Assembly: GCA_020543525.1 (NCBI GenBank)
Contig: JAHYIO010000003.1
Location: forward strand, 2,294,001-2,358,000
DNA from: Coriolopsis trogii
Lineage: Eukaryota > Basidiomycota > Agaricomycetes > Polyporales > Polyporaceae
Direction of reading: 5' to 3'
Length of the DNA stretch: 64,000 bases
Of the stretch, positions 45,239-54,326 are shown piece by piece; within the stretch, counting starts at the first letter, position 1; the number at the start of each line of letters is the position of its first letter. Position numbers and translations under genes: made by a program. The notes below the pieces were generated by a model. The model worked only from the letters and a program-made list of their open reading frames with translations. It searched no databases and was not told the origin of the DNA.

Positions 45239-47112
45239 ATGTCCATTACACTCGTCTCGAACTCCTATCTTGACGAGAACTCTGCGAAGATCCGCGCAAA
45301 GCCTGTGCCATGGGAGGTACAACCTACAGCCACCTCCGTCGAGTCGCGGTTGCTCATCCCGGTCGATACAGGGATACCAGCGTGCCGGACTCGTCACGAC
45401 CGAGGAGCTCGCACTCATCAAAAAGGTCGACCGTCAGACGAAGGCCAAGATTGAGTCCCTGCATGCAGCAGACGGCCAGACATATGCTCTTCTGTACCTC
45501 CGCCTATTGAAGAAGCTCCAACGGATTGATACTCAATCCTGTATTCTCGTCTTGATTGCTGATGCGCTCACAGGTATGTCCATACTCCCTATGTTTGTCA
45601 TATGCTTGATGTCCATGGTCAGACCACGAGGAGCGAATACCCTTATTCACGAGTGCTTCCCAAACGGATCCTGAGCTGCCTTACGGTCCCCTTCTCCGGT
45701 ATGGTGGCCTATCGACGTCTGTCTCGCCAACTCACCCTTTTGTAGCATTCTGGAATCCCAAGATGACTTCGTTCAACTGAAAGCTACACAGATCCTCACC
45801 GTGCTCCTCAGGTATGTGCCCCAAAGTGAACCGGTCTCGGTCTTGTCTGAGAGTGAGGCAGCTCTGAGAAGGCACCACTGCAACCGCAACAACTCCAGCC
45901 ATTCCTGAACACGTTGTCTCTCTTCATAGTCAACAGCTCGAATAACAAGCGAGATGTCGCGGTGCAATGCCTCGAAGCCGTGCTCCCACGTCCAGAGTGC
46001 AGGAGAGCGGTGTGGGCGAATGCTTCTCTTGTCGGAGGGTATGTCCCCGGGTCTCCCAGATGCTCATCGGTATTGACCGGGGACTGCTTTGTCAGTCTGA
46101 TTGATATACTGAAGCAGAACGCATCGCCGCAAATGTGCTACCAGGTTGGCTTCTGCTTCTGGCTGCTCACGTTTGAGCAGGAAGTAGCGGAGCAGATCCA
46201 GAAGTAGGTCCCCCCTCCGGAATCCACGTATGTGAACCATCTTATTGAACTGTTCATTCAGGCGCTTCGACATTATACCCCTGCTCGTCGACGTCGCTCA
46301 GGGCGCTGCGAAGGAGAAAGTCATCCGCGTCATCGTCGCGACTTTCAAAGTGCGTATACTCAAACGGGGGCGCTTACGTGCCACACTCACCCTTGTGCTT
46401 GCATGAACAGAACCTCGTAGCCAAAGCACCATCAGCCAACTTGCCAGCAATGTTGGTCGCCCAGTTGTTGCCTTTCGCCAAGAACCTGTCGGGCCGGAAG
46501 TGGACCGACGAGGACATCGTCGAAGACATCCAGTACCTCCGTGACGAGCTCAGCACGCGTTTCGAGAGTCTGACGTGAGCGCTTTTGATTGACACGGGTG
46601 GTGTTGTCGATGCTCATTGCTGTTCATAGGACGTACGACGAATATCGCTCCGAGCTTCTATCGGGCCACTTGTCCTGGACACCGGTACACGAGTCCGACC
46701 TGTTCTGGAAGGAGAACGCGACAAAGCTCAACGACAAGGATTATGAGTTGCTCAAGTACGCACACGAGCATGAAAATAAGCCGATGCTCGTAGTAGCTCG
46801 CTGACATGACTCTACCCGACCAGGATCTTGATCCGACTCCTGAAAGAGTCCAACGACCCGACCGTTCTCGCAGTAGCCGCGCACGACATTGGCCAATACG
46901 TCAAGCACTACGAGCGCGGGAAGAAGTGAGTCCCCATCTGGAGTGTACCCCGTCAATCACGGACGAGCGTTGACGACTCCCGCAGGATCCTGACGGAGCT
47001 GGGCGGAAAGACGCGCGTGATGGAGCTGATGTCCCATACGGACCCGGACGTACGATACCAAGCACTCATCTCGGTGCAACGACTCGTGAGCCACCCGTGG
47101 GCCGCTGTGTAA
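45239..47112 (+). CDS. VMA13: V-type proton ATPase subunit H
   Basis: Subunit H of the V1 sector couples V1 to Vo and silences free V1 on vacuolar and endosomal membranes. The start at 45239 gives [20 protein letters not shown]. The helical-repeat protein runs through about nine exons: [96 protein letters not shown], then [39 protein letters not shown] and [20 protein letters not shown]. The conserved C-terminal domain follows: [60 protein letters not shown] and a final [16 protein letters not shown]. Motif order and length fit the family (about 440-480 residues). It shares a short promoter with mL46 and is convergent with the tetraspanin gene. Confidence 0.93.
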
Positions 47113-47788
47113 CCTACGTATTTTATAGGATCGTACTTTGAACATGGACAAAGATACCGTGTACCGTTTTTGGAGCCTTATCAGTACTCTTACAACAGTC
47201 TCTTTTCGCGTGCAATTGGTAGACGTTGTCATTATGAGGCCGCTTTCCCGACATTCCGTGTAATGTTGTTACTTATCGCAAAAACAGCTCGCGTATCCCT
47301 GGAGATCGTTGCCTCTCTCGCAACCACTTACCGACCGTCCTGATATCGATCACGCGCGCCCACACACACCGAGTCCTTATCCCCTTTATTCTCCCCACTG
47401 ACCACAAAGGCAGTAGAGAGCGATAGAAGTACACGAGCGACTCGCAGTCTGTAGATACAGCTAGTAAACCGGACGAGGGAGGGTCGGTGGGTGTCTAAGC
47501 CTCAGAATGACCCTGTGTGAATGTGTCTGCGCGAGCGAGGAAGAATGTGAGCTAAGTTAAATGATGGACGAGGGGGGAGGGGGTGGGGCCAGAACACGAT
47601 GCACGATGTACGACCAAGCTCAACGACAGCGGCGGGGGCGAGCGAGAAGAAGAATGGGGGACTGTAGTCCAAGAAGACCGAGAGAGAGAGAAAGAAAAGG
47701 AAAGCGAAGAAAGCGTACGGTGGAGGATGTGTGTGCGCGTACGCGTGTGGTGTGCATGCAGTGGCTTGCTGGACCGACCGCACCCCTC
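47113..47788. other. Convergent 3' region of VMA13 and tetraspanin
   Basis: About 680 bases. It contains a G-rich tract on the plus strand at 47572-47588 (runs of 6, 5 and 4 G separated by single bases) and a purine-rich stretch at 47640-47720. No gene is supported. Confidence 0.5.
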
Positions 47789-48808
47789 TTAGACGAAGCC
47801 CCTCCCGCCCCGCTTGGCATCGATCTTCCTGAACCGCTCCTCCTCGTCTCGCTGCGAAAGGTTGGACATGATCAACAGGCCGTAGCAAATGTGGATGGGA
47901 GGCGGGCCAGACGTACCCTCTTGATGACACACATCGTGGCCAGGAATAGCCCGATGACGACCGCCATGAACCCGTAAATCTGGAAATAGACAGAGCCGGG
48001 TCAGTATCACAGCGCAGCTAATTCGGCACCCCGGTCGTCATAACGGCTTGACGGATTTACTCACGGAGCTGTAGGAAACGCAGACGTCATCAAAAAGGTC
48101 ATACGGCCATACGCGAGAGAGGGTGACGTACGTGAAGATGTTGTTCAAGGTGTAGTCGGTGTGGGAGGTGATGGGGCCGACGCAGCGGCCGAAGCTGGTG
48201 TCGTTCGGGTTCACGAGCGACTCGACGAACGTCTGGTTCGTGCAGAAGGAGCCTCCGATCTCAACCGTGTCGTTCTGGGTTAGGTAACCGCAGCAGGAGA
48301 ACTACGCGAGCACACGGCACGGATTGAGCGTGAAAGCGAGGAGGAAAAACACGACGATGGCGCACCTTGTCCTGAATCGCGATTCGCGTCTCGCGGGAGA
48401 CGGAGTTGTAGACTTTGAAGTAGTTCGCCCGCTGTTGCAGCGAGAAGAACCAGAGGATGGATCCGACGATGAGGATGACGAGGGCGTCGATGACGAGAAG
48501 CCAGTTGAGGATGACGAGACCGCCGGTGACATGGTTCTTCTGCACGATTGCTCCAACCGAGAAGACGAAGGTTACGAGTAGGAAGATGCCGGTGATCAAC
48601 CCGCCTTGAGGGAGGAGTCAGGACAAGTGGTTTTGAGTGTGAATGTGGGATTGAGAGACGTACTGAAGAGCATGTTGTTGTCAAGGGTGAAGTTCATCAT
48701 GAGGTCGGGCATTTTCCACAACTGGGAAAAGAGGACCAAGATGACACCCGCTGCGAGGAGGCAGACGTCGAGGAAGGCCCAGAAGCTCATAAGCCGCTTT
48801 GAAGGCAT
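47789..48808 (-). CDS. Fungal tetraspanin
   Basis: Four-helix membrane protein that organises membrane microdomains; the fungal relatives (Pls1, Tsp2, Tsp3) are linked to appressorium function and mating. The start at 48808 gives MPSKRLMSFWAFLDVCLLAA. Helix 1 is FLDVCLLAAGVILVLFSQLW. Helix 2 is LITGIFLLVTFVFSVGAIV. Helix 3 is VILNWLLVIDALVILIVGSI. The large extracellular loop carries the signature CCG (FSCCGYLTQNDTVEIGG), further cysteines (FCTNQTF, FGRCVGP) and N-glycosylation sequons. Helix 4 is YGFMAVVIGLFLATMCVIKR. The cytosolic tail is RDEEERFRKIDAKRGGRGF. The small and large loops and the charged tail fit the family. Which fungal tetraspanin class it belongs to cannot be settled by eye. 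It is divergent from MET8. Confidence 0.87.
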
Positions 48809-49499
48809 CTTTGGCTAGACGAGTACTGTGTATGAAACTGGACGTGGGGTTGAGGGGGAGATTCAGTTGGAACTGGAGAGGGATTTGCGCACCAGAAGAG
48901 AAGGCTGCGACTGAAGCGAGCGATATGCGAGTCAACTCGAGGAAAGGCGGCCTAGGAACTCTGCCAGAGAGAGCGGACGCGACAGAGGTGGCTGTAGCAC
49001 CAAGAGAAGAGAGGAAAAGAGACGTTCAACGCCTGGGGAGCGGTCAGCGGAAGAACGAAGGGGAGGGGAGGAGGGGGCGAGGGGAGAGGGAGGCGTACCT
49101 GCTCGCAGAGTATAAGCTCAGCTGGTGGGACGAGCGATGCGGAGGCAGCTCTTGACCCACGCCGCGCATAAATGATGGTGACCGCCCGCGTCGTCGCCAT
49201 GGCCACATTTGCCCACTCACCCAGCCCAACCCAGCCCTCTGTCCGCCGTTCGGACACGCAGGCTGCGCACAATGAGCCCTGCCAACGCCATCCACGTCGA
49301 CGTCTATTCCTCGCCGCTCTCATTGTCAGTCATCCACGCCCCGCCCGACGTCTCAGTCCATTCTGCCCCCGTCGCCGCCTTTGTCCCCGGCGTCTCTCAG
49401 CCATGCAGCGATCGTCGGGTCCGCCCCGGCGATCACCCGGCACAGAATCCATCTCCTCCTCCTGCTGCGGTCCCAATTGGATCACTTGCCCAACTCACC
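48809..49499. promoter_or_regulatory. 690-bp divergent region of tetraspanin and MET8
   Basis: Purine-rich on the tetraspanin side (48980-49090). The MET8 frame stays open upstream to 49209 with Met codons at 49209 and 49272, but the peptide (rich in Pro, Ser and Val) is not family-like, so this is taken as leader sequence. Confidence 0.45.
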
Positions 49500-50330
49500 A
49501 TGCCGCCAGACCTCTCTTCTCTCCATGGAGGTTCTCTCCTCCTCGCCTGGCAGCTCAGAGACAAACACGTCCTCATCGTGGGCGGTGGCGACGTCGCCTC
49601 CGGCCGCATCGAGTCTGTCCTCGTCGCAGACGCGCGCATAACCCTCATCTCTCCCCGTGCAGGCCTCCACCCCCTCACGCAGCAATTCCTCGACGCCTCC
49701 GACCGCATCACCTATCATGATCGCGCCTTTGCTCCCGCGGACCTCGACGGTGTCGACATGGTCCTCACTGCAATTGACGACGTCGACATCTCCCGTCAGA
49801 TCTGTGCGCTTTGCAGGGAGCGCAAGATCCCAGTCAACGTTGCCGACATCCCTCCCTCCTGCGACTTTTATTTTGGCTCGCAAATCCGCAGCGGCCCTCT
49901 TCAAATCATGATCTCCACCAACGGCCGCAGCCCCAAGCTCGCCAACATCATCCGCAAGAAGATCGAAGCCTGCATCCCCGAGCACGCGGGCGACGCCATC
50001 GAGAAGGTCGGCGAGCTCAGGTCCAAACTCAAGGAGCGCGCCCCGGGCGTCGGCGGAGACGTCGGAAAGAGGCGCATGCGGTGGATGATCGACGTCTGCT
50101 CGTCGTGGGACATGGACGAGCTTGCTATGCTCGACGACAACATGATCGCGAGGCTGTTGGACGAGGGCTGGGAGAAGAACCAGGTGCCGAAGATCGAAGA
50201 CGTAGGCGGACACGCGAACAAGTCCGATAACCACTCCCTCCCCCCGCAGGCTCTTCTCTTGCCTACCGCGTTGGGCTTCGTCGTCGGCATCGCCTCCACG
50301 GCTGCCGTCTTGCTCATCCGGCGACGTTGA
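49500..50330 (+). CDS. MET8: Siroheme synthase Met8 with C-terminal membrane anchor
   Basis: Met8 is the bifunctional precorrin-2 dehydrogenase and sirohydrochlorin ferrochelatase; siroheme is the cofactor of sulfite (and nitrite) reductase. It is a single-exon gene of 276 codons. The start at 49500 gives MPPDLSSLHGGSLLLAWQLR, then the NAD-binding DKHVLIVGGGDVASGRIES. Further family blocks are DLDGVDMVLTAIDD, VNVADIPPSCDFYFGSQIRS (with the Asp needed for both reactions), PLQIMISTNGRSPKLANIIR and KKIEACIPEHAGDAIEKVGE. The helical C-terminal region reads RMRWMIDVCSSWDMDELAML. Unusually, the protein ends with a hydrophobic helix and basic tail (LLLPTALGFVVGIASTAAVL, then LIRRR), as in tail-anchored membrane proteins; yeast Met8 is soluble. 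Mitochondrial outer membrane or ER targeting is inferred. Upstream Met codons in the same frame are unlikely starts. Confidence 0.9.
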   Translation: MPPDLSSLHGGSLLLAWQLRDKHVLIVGGGDVASGRIESVLVADARITLISPRAGLHPLTQQFLDASDRITYHDRAFAPADLDGVDMVLTAIDDVDISRQICALCRERKIPVNVADIPPSCDFYFGSQIRSGPLQIMISTNGRSPKLANIIRKKIEACIPEHAGDAIEKVGELRSKLKERAPGVGGDVGKRRMRWMIDVCSSWDMDELAMLDDNMIARLLDEGWEKNQVPKIEDVGGHANKSDNHSLPPQALLLPTALGFVVGIASTAAVLLIRRR

Positions 50331-50861
50331 TTGCTCCCATCAAGACGTGACAACCTTCATGATAAGTCAATCGAAAAGGCGACGTATGCGCGCCGTTTAT
50401 GCACTCGGCCCAGGGACACTCGGATAGACACATAGACGTATCCTCTGCTCTCCTCGACATGACTGCTGTCCACACTGTATCATACCATCGCACTATCCAT
50501 TCTAGACACTTCGGGAACTTTCACTCAGAACGACCGCCGTTACGTCCAAGTCCAGTCATTCCTTGTCATGTTTACCCCGCCGCTCTCCAGCATGAGTGAG
50601 CATCTGCAAACTTTCCTGCTTAGAGTTTTCCGAGAGGACTCCAGACCGTGACACTGACAGAGGCGGGGCAAGGCTGTAGCGCGTCGAGTCCGAGGTTCCG
50701 AGCGGCGACCATGACTCAGGAGCGCCCGAAAAGAAGCGCCGCCTATATAAGTGTGTAGCGTCAGAGGCATGTTCCCCACATCATCCACCGTACTCGCTGT
50801 CCTCCTTCCACACTATACCTCCCTATAGAATCTCTATCGTACTAGATCTTCACTAGACAAC
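50331..50861. promoter_or_regulatory. MBF1 promoter region
   Basis: A 530-base tandem gap between the MET8 stop and the MBF1 start. It contains a Gcn4/AP-1-type TGACTCA at 50712-50718, a TATATAA box at 50744-50750 about 112 bases before the start, and a CT-rich stretch at about 50795-50850. Confidence 0.6.
50712..50718. promoter_or_regulatory. Gcn4/bZIP-type site TGACTCA
   Basis: Exact match to the yeast Gcn4 core consensus, about 26 bases upstream of the TATATAA box of MBF1 (TATATAA at 50744-50750). MBF1 is the bridging coactivator of Gcn4 in yeast, so feedback control is conceivable; this is inference. Confidence 0.45.
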
Positions 50862-51603
50862 ATGAGCACCGACTGGGACAGCAAGATCGTTATCGGCCAG
50901 AAGGCCAAGGCTCCGAAAGTCACCCGCAACACCTCTGATCTGAATGGTACGCCACGCAGTCCGCATACCTGCCCATCTCTCGTCTGACCGTATGTGGCTT
51001 TCTTTCCTAGCTGTATGTGTGTTTGTGCAATACGTCGTTGGACTGACGTTGACCGGGCATGGTGCCATCTTGACTTGACAGGCCCGCAGGGCAGGTGCCG
51101 TCGTTGGCACGGACAAGAAGGTGACTGGGGGTGTGAACAAGGCCCATCAAGGTGAGGCATCTCGCAGCTCTCTACCCTGGAATAGCCGTTTTGTTTGATT
51201 GCTCACCGATTACCGACCGACCGTTCACCCACACGCAGGGACCGACCACCAGAAGATCGCGAAGCTCGACCGCGAGAACGAGGTCGCGCCCCCACCCAAG
51301 ATCAACCCCGCCGTCGGCAAGGTGCGTCCTCCGCTCTCCTTCCTCCACTTACAGACAGGCGGCTCATTCCCTCCCCTGATTTGTGCGAACGAGTAGGCGA
51401 TGCAAGCGGCACGCATGGAGAAGCAGCTCTCGCAAAAGGACGTGGCGCAGAAGATCAACGAGAAGCCGAGCGTGCTCCAGGACTACGAGGCCGGGCGCGC
51501 GATCCCCAACCCCCAGATCCTCGGCAAGCTCGAGCGCGTGCTCGGCGTGAAGCTCCGCGGGACCGACATTGGGAAGAAGCTGGAGGGACCAAAGAAGTCG
51601 TAG
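50862..51603 (+). CDS. MBF1: Multiprotein-bridging factor 1
   Basis: Coactivator that links bZIP activators such as Gcn4 to TBP; it also prevents frameshifting on collided ribosomes. The start at 50862 gives [20 protein letters not shown]. Exons are 50862-50946, 51011-51012, 51082-51151, 51239-51321 and 51397-51603, giving 148 residues, the normal size. The N-terminal MBF1 domain includes [20 protein letters not shown]. The C-terminal Cro/C1-type HTH ([40 protein letters not shown]) is followed by [19 protein letters not shown]. The conserved NAARRAGA block is recovered only by assuming a second exon of two bases (CT) between acceptor TTTCCTAG and donor GTATGT; direct joining of exon 1 to 51082 gives a frameshift. 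Both flanking introns (64 and 69 bases) have good branch sites (CTGAC, TTGAC). Confidence 0.93.
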
Positions 51604-52119
51604 GTCGGTCCCTCCACTGCTCTTTGCCAGACCTGCGAACGGACTTGTTGCGCGTCCCCTTGCTTTTTGTCTTTTTCTGCGGCGTGTCACCGTGTTGAGG
51701 TGATGCGTGTGCCGTTTTGTCTTAGTAGAATCTCTTGTCGCATTTTCCTGATCGCACGTCGCATGCAATTGTACACGTCTGTTATCGTCCTGTCCCAGCG
51801 TGACAACGTCTGCTACATATAGGCTCCAACATAGTGGCATCTACACACGTCTTCACAACTGTTGATGGCGTATCCCGATAGCTGCTCGACTTCTTATGTT
51901 TCGTGGAGCTGTCTGTAAGTGACAGATACACTGGTCGCCCCGGACACAGCCTCCGCCTCGAGGCTGATCAACATACCAAGATGGAACGATACAATCATCG
52001 ACGCGACGCGCAGTGGACTAGAATACAAGTGATTTAGTTCACACAGTAAGGATATAACTAACGCGCATGTGTACCCCAGGTCACTCCCTGTCTACCAAAA
52101 CTTCTCATCTCTTCGCTCC
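51604..52119. other. Convergent 3' region of MBF1 and gamma-tubulin
   Basis: About 515 bases with no open frame of interest; T-rich just after the MBF1 stop (51660-51735). It probably contains both 3' untranslated regions. Confidence 0.55.
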
Positions 52120-54073
52120 TCACACGGCTTGGTCTGTGTCACCAGAGCCCTGTAGGATAGATCAGCACGCACACACACCAGAGCACCGGCGAGCAGTCGG
52201 GTTTGTGCTCCTCTCTAATACCAAGGAGCAAGCAGGGAGCGCTGCGTGGAAGGGAAACAAAGGGACGTCGACGTACGTATGTGATATAATCTGGGCTCTC
52301 GCACGCCTTGTACTCCTTGAGCAGCTCTTCTGCTGTCGCTCTGCGCACGTTCCAAAAGGATCAGTCCGATGGTAATTGGGAGGACGGAAGAAGGAAAACG
52401 GCCTCACCGTGCGTCGTCGAACTCCTCGAGGCTGTCCTGGAACATCTTCTCCTTCTTGTACTGCTCGATGAACGCGTTCCGTCGCCGGAGGCGGTCGAAC
52501 TGGTCGATCATCCGTTTGAACAGCTGTGTCGCGTGTGAGAATGTCAGTTGAGCGTTTTCGGGCTGGATTAGGAGGAGTTGGGACGGACCGATGCGACGCT
52601 CGTGTGGTTGGCGAGCATGAGACCGCTCACGCGGTGGTTCGTCTGCACGTAGGGCGAACGACGGGTGAGCGCGACCTGGATCGACGCCGGACCCCAGGGT
52701 ATGAAGCTGGCGAGTTGTCGCTCGCGGATGCGGAGCAATGATTGGTGCACCTGTCGCCAGGATGTCAACAATCCGGACGCTTTGGGGACGGATCGTAGAG
52801 GGATGTACGCACGTCTGTCGGGTCGACGTCGCCCTGGATGATGTTGAGGATGGAGATGTAGCATGCAGTCTTGCTCGGTGTGGTCGACACCATGCAATTC
52901 TTGGGTTGGAGTAGACGGCGCATCACGTCGAGAACTGTTGTCCGTCGGATCGGCTTAGCCTATGACGACAGGCTTCAACATTGTCACCAAGCCCGTATAA
53001 ATGGATAGGCTGACCTTGTCTATTTGGTCGCTGGTGAAGGGGGTATAGGACGTCATAAGGAAGTGGCAACGCGGTGTAGGAATGAGGGAGGCAATGATTC
53101 CAACAAGATCATTGTTCATGTAGCCGGGGTACCGTAGCGTTTGAGTGCTAGCCGCCATAACAGTAGACACCTGCTGCCGTTATACCTCGCAAGTTAACGG
53201 ATCAAACGATGCGACTCACAAGTTGATTGGTCTGGTCGAAGCTGGGAGTCTGAACATGTAGCCTGTCTGCAGAAATGCGCGTCAATGCACCGTTATCCAA
53301 TACGACTACTGAGTCGGCATGGTTTGTGAGTCGTTTGAGGGTAAGGAGAGCATTGTACGGTTGCACGACGACATCTCCCTCTTGTGCGTTAGGGAAGACC
53401 GAGTATGTCTGAATGAGCTTCTTCGGGAACTTGTCGTTCAGTCGCTCAAGCAGGAAGGACCCAACCCCTGATCCTGTGCCACCTGCTATTGAATGCATGA
53501 GCATGAAACCCTGCGAGGTGAGAGTCAACCTGGTTCGGACCGTAGCTAGCTAGAAAAATGCGGCGTACCTCCAACGAGTCACTCCCTTCAGCTTCACGAT
53601 CGACCATCTCCATAACTTCCTCGTATATCCTTTCTCCTGCAGAGTATCCCTGTGCCCAATTATTTCCTGCACCACCCCCATCTTTTGAGACGAAAATGTT
53701 TTCGGGGTTGTAAAGGTTTGCAAAAGGGGACGAGAGAATGCCGTTGATGACCTGGTAGAAGTATGGCGTAGGTACTCGCTCTCAACACGATAGACCCTAC
53801 GCACGCGCGGCTCGAGATCGACCAGGATGGCTCGGGGAATGTAGTGCTCATCATCTGCCTGGTAGAAGAAGACATCTTTCCTGTCTCCTCCCTCAGTTGC
53901 CCAGTCTTCTAGAATGCCATCCTTGTTAATGCCATGCTCAGCACATAGCCTCTGCCAGAACACGGAACCCACTTGGATGGCGCGTTAGCACATTGTGCGG
54001 TGCTGGGGAGGGTGGAAACCGCACTTTGGTTGCCGCACTGGCCGAACTGCATGGTCACTATCTCGCGAGGCAT
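52120..54073 (-). CDS. TUB4: Gamma-tubulin
   Basis: Microtubule nucleator of the gamma-tubulin complex at spindle pole bodies. The start at 54073 gives [16 protein letters not shown], followed by [20 protein letters not shown]. Further family segments are [31 protein letters not shown], the tubulin GTP-binding signature in [80 protein letters not shown] and [20 protein letters not shown]. The last part is [20 protein letters not shown] and [18 protein letters not shown] final intron (donor GTACGT, acceptor CTACAG) adds the last codons GSGDTDQAV, ending at 52120; reading through instead gives an unrelated tail. About ten exons. It is divergent from the nucleoporin gene (253 bases) with a shared palindromic element. 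Confidence 0.95.
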
Positions 54074-54205
54074 GACAGGTAGAATACAAACGCGAGTAGG
54101 TTACTGGGCGAGAATAAGAGAGGAAGAGGACAAGGAGAACAAGGCGGCCGTCGCGGTAACGTAGTCTCGACGCGTGCAGGCGCTTGCACCGAGGTTTGGA
54201 CGCGT

Positions 54206-54219
54206 ACGTCACGTGTGAC
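54206..54219. promoter_or_regulatory. ACGTCACGTGTGAC element between gamma-tubulin and nucleoporin
   Basis: Identical over 14 bases to the first 14 bases of the palindrome at 15991-16006. It lies 133-146 bases upstream of the gamma-tubulin start and about 108-121 upstream of the nucleoporin start. It contains a CACGTG E-box with an ACGTCAC arm. A shared regulatory site is inferred. Confidence 0.55.
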
Positions 54220-54326
54220 CTGTGATGCGTGACTTTTTGCAGGGGGCCACGGAGCCGGCAGCACTCATCCTGGGCTTTGGCCACAGCCGGGATCTCGTTC
54301 TTGTTCCGCATCCGCCACCAGGCTCG

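Noticed and set aside
47572..47588. G-rich tract as a functional G-quadruplex
   Set aside because: It could fold, but lies between convergent 3' ends in GC-rich DNA with no other support.
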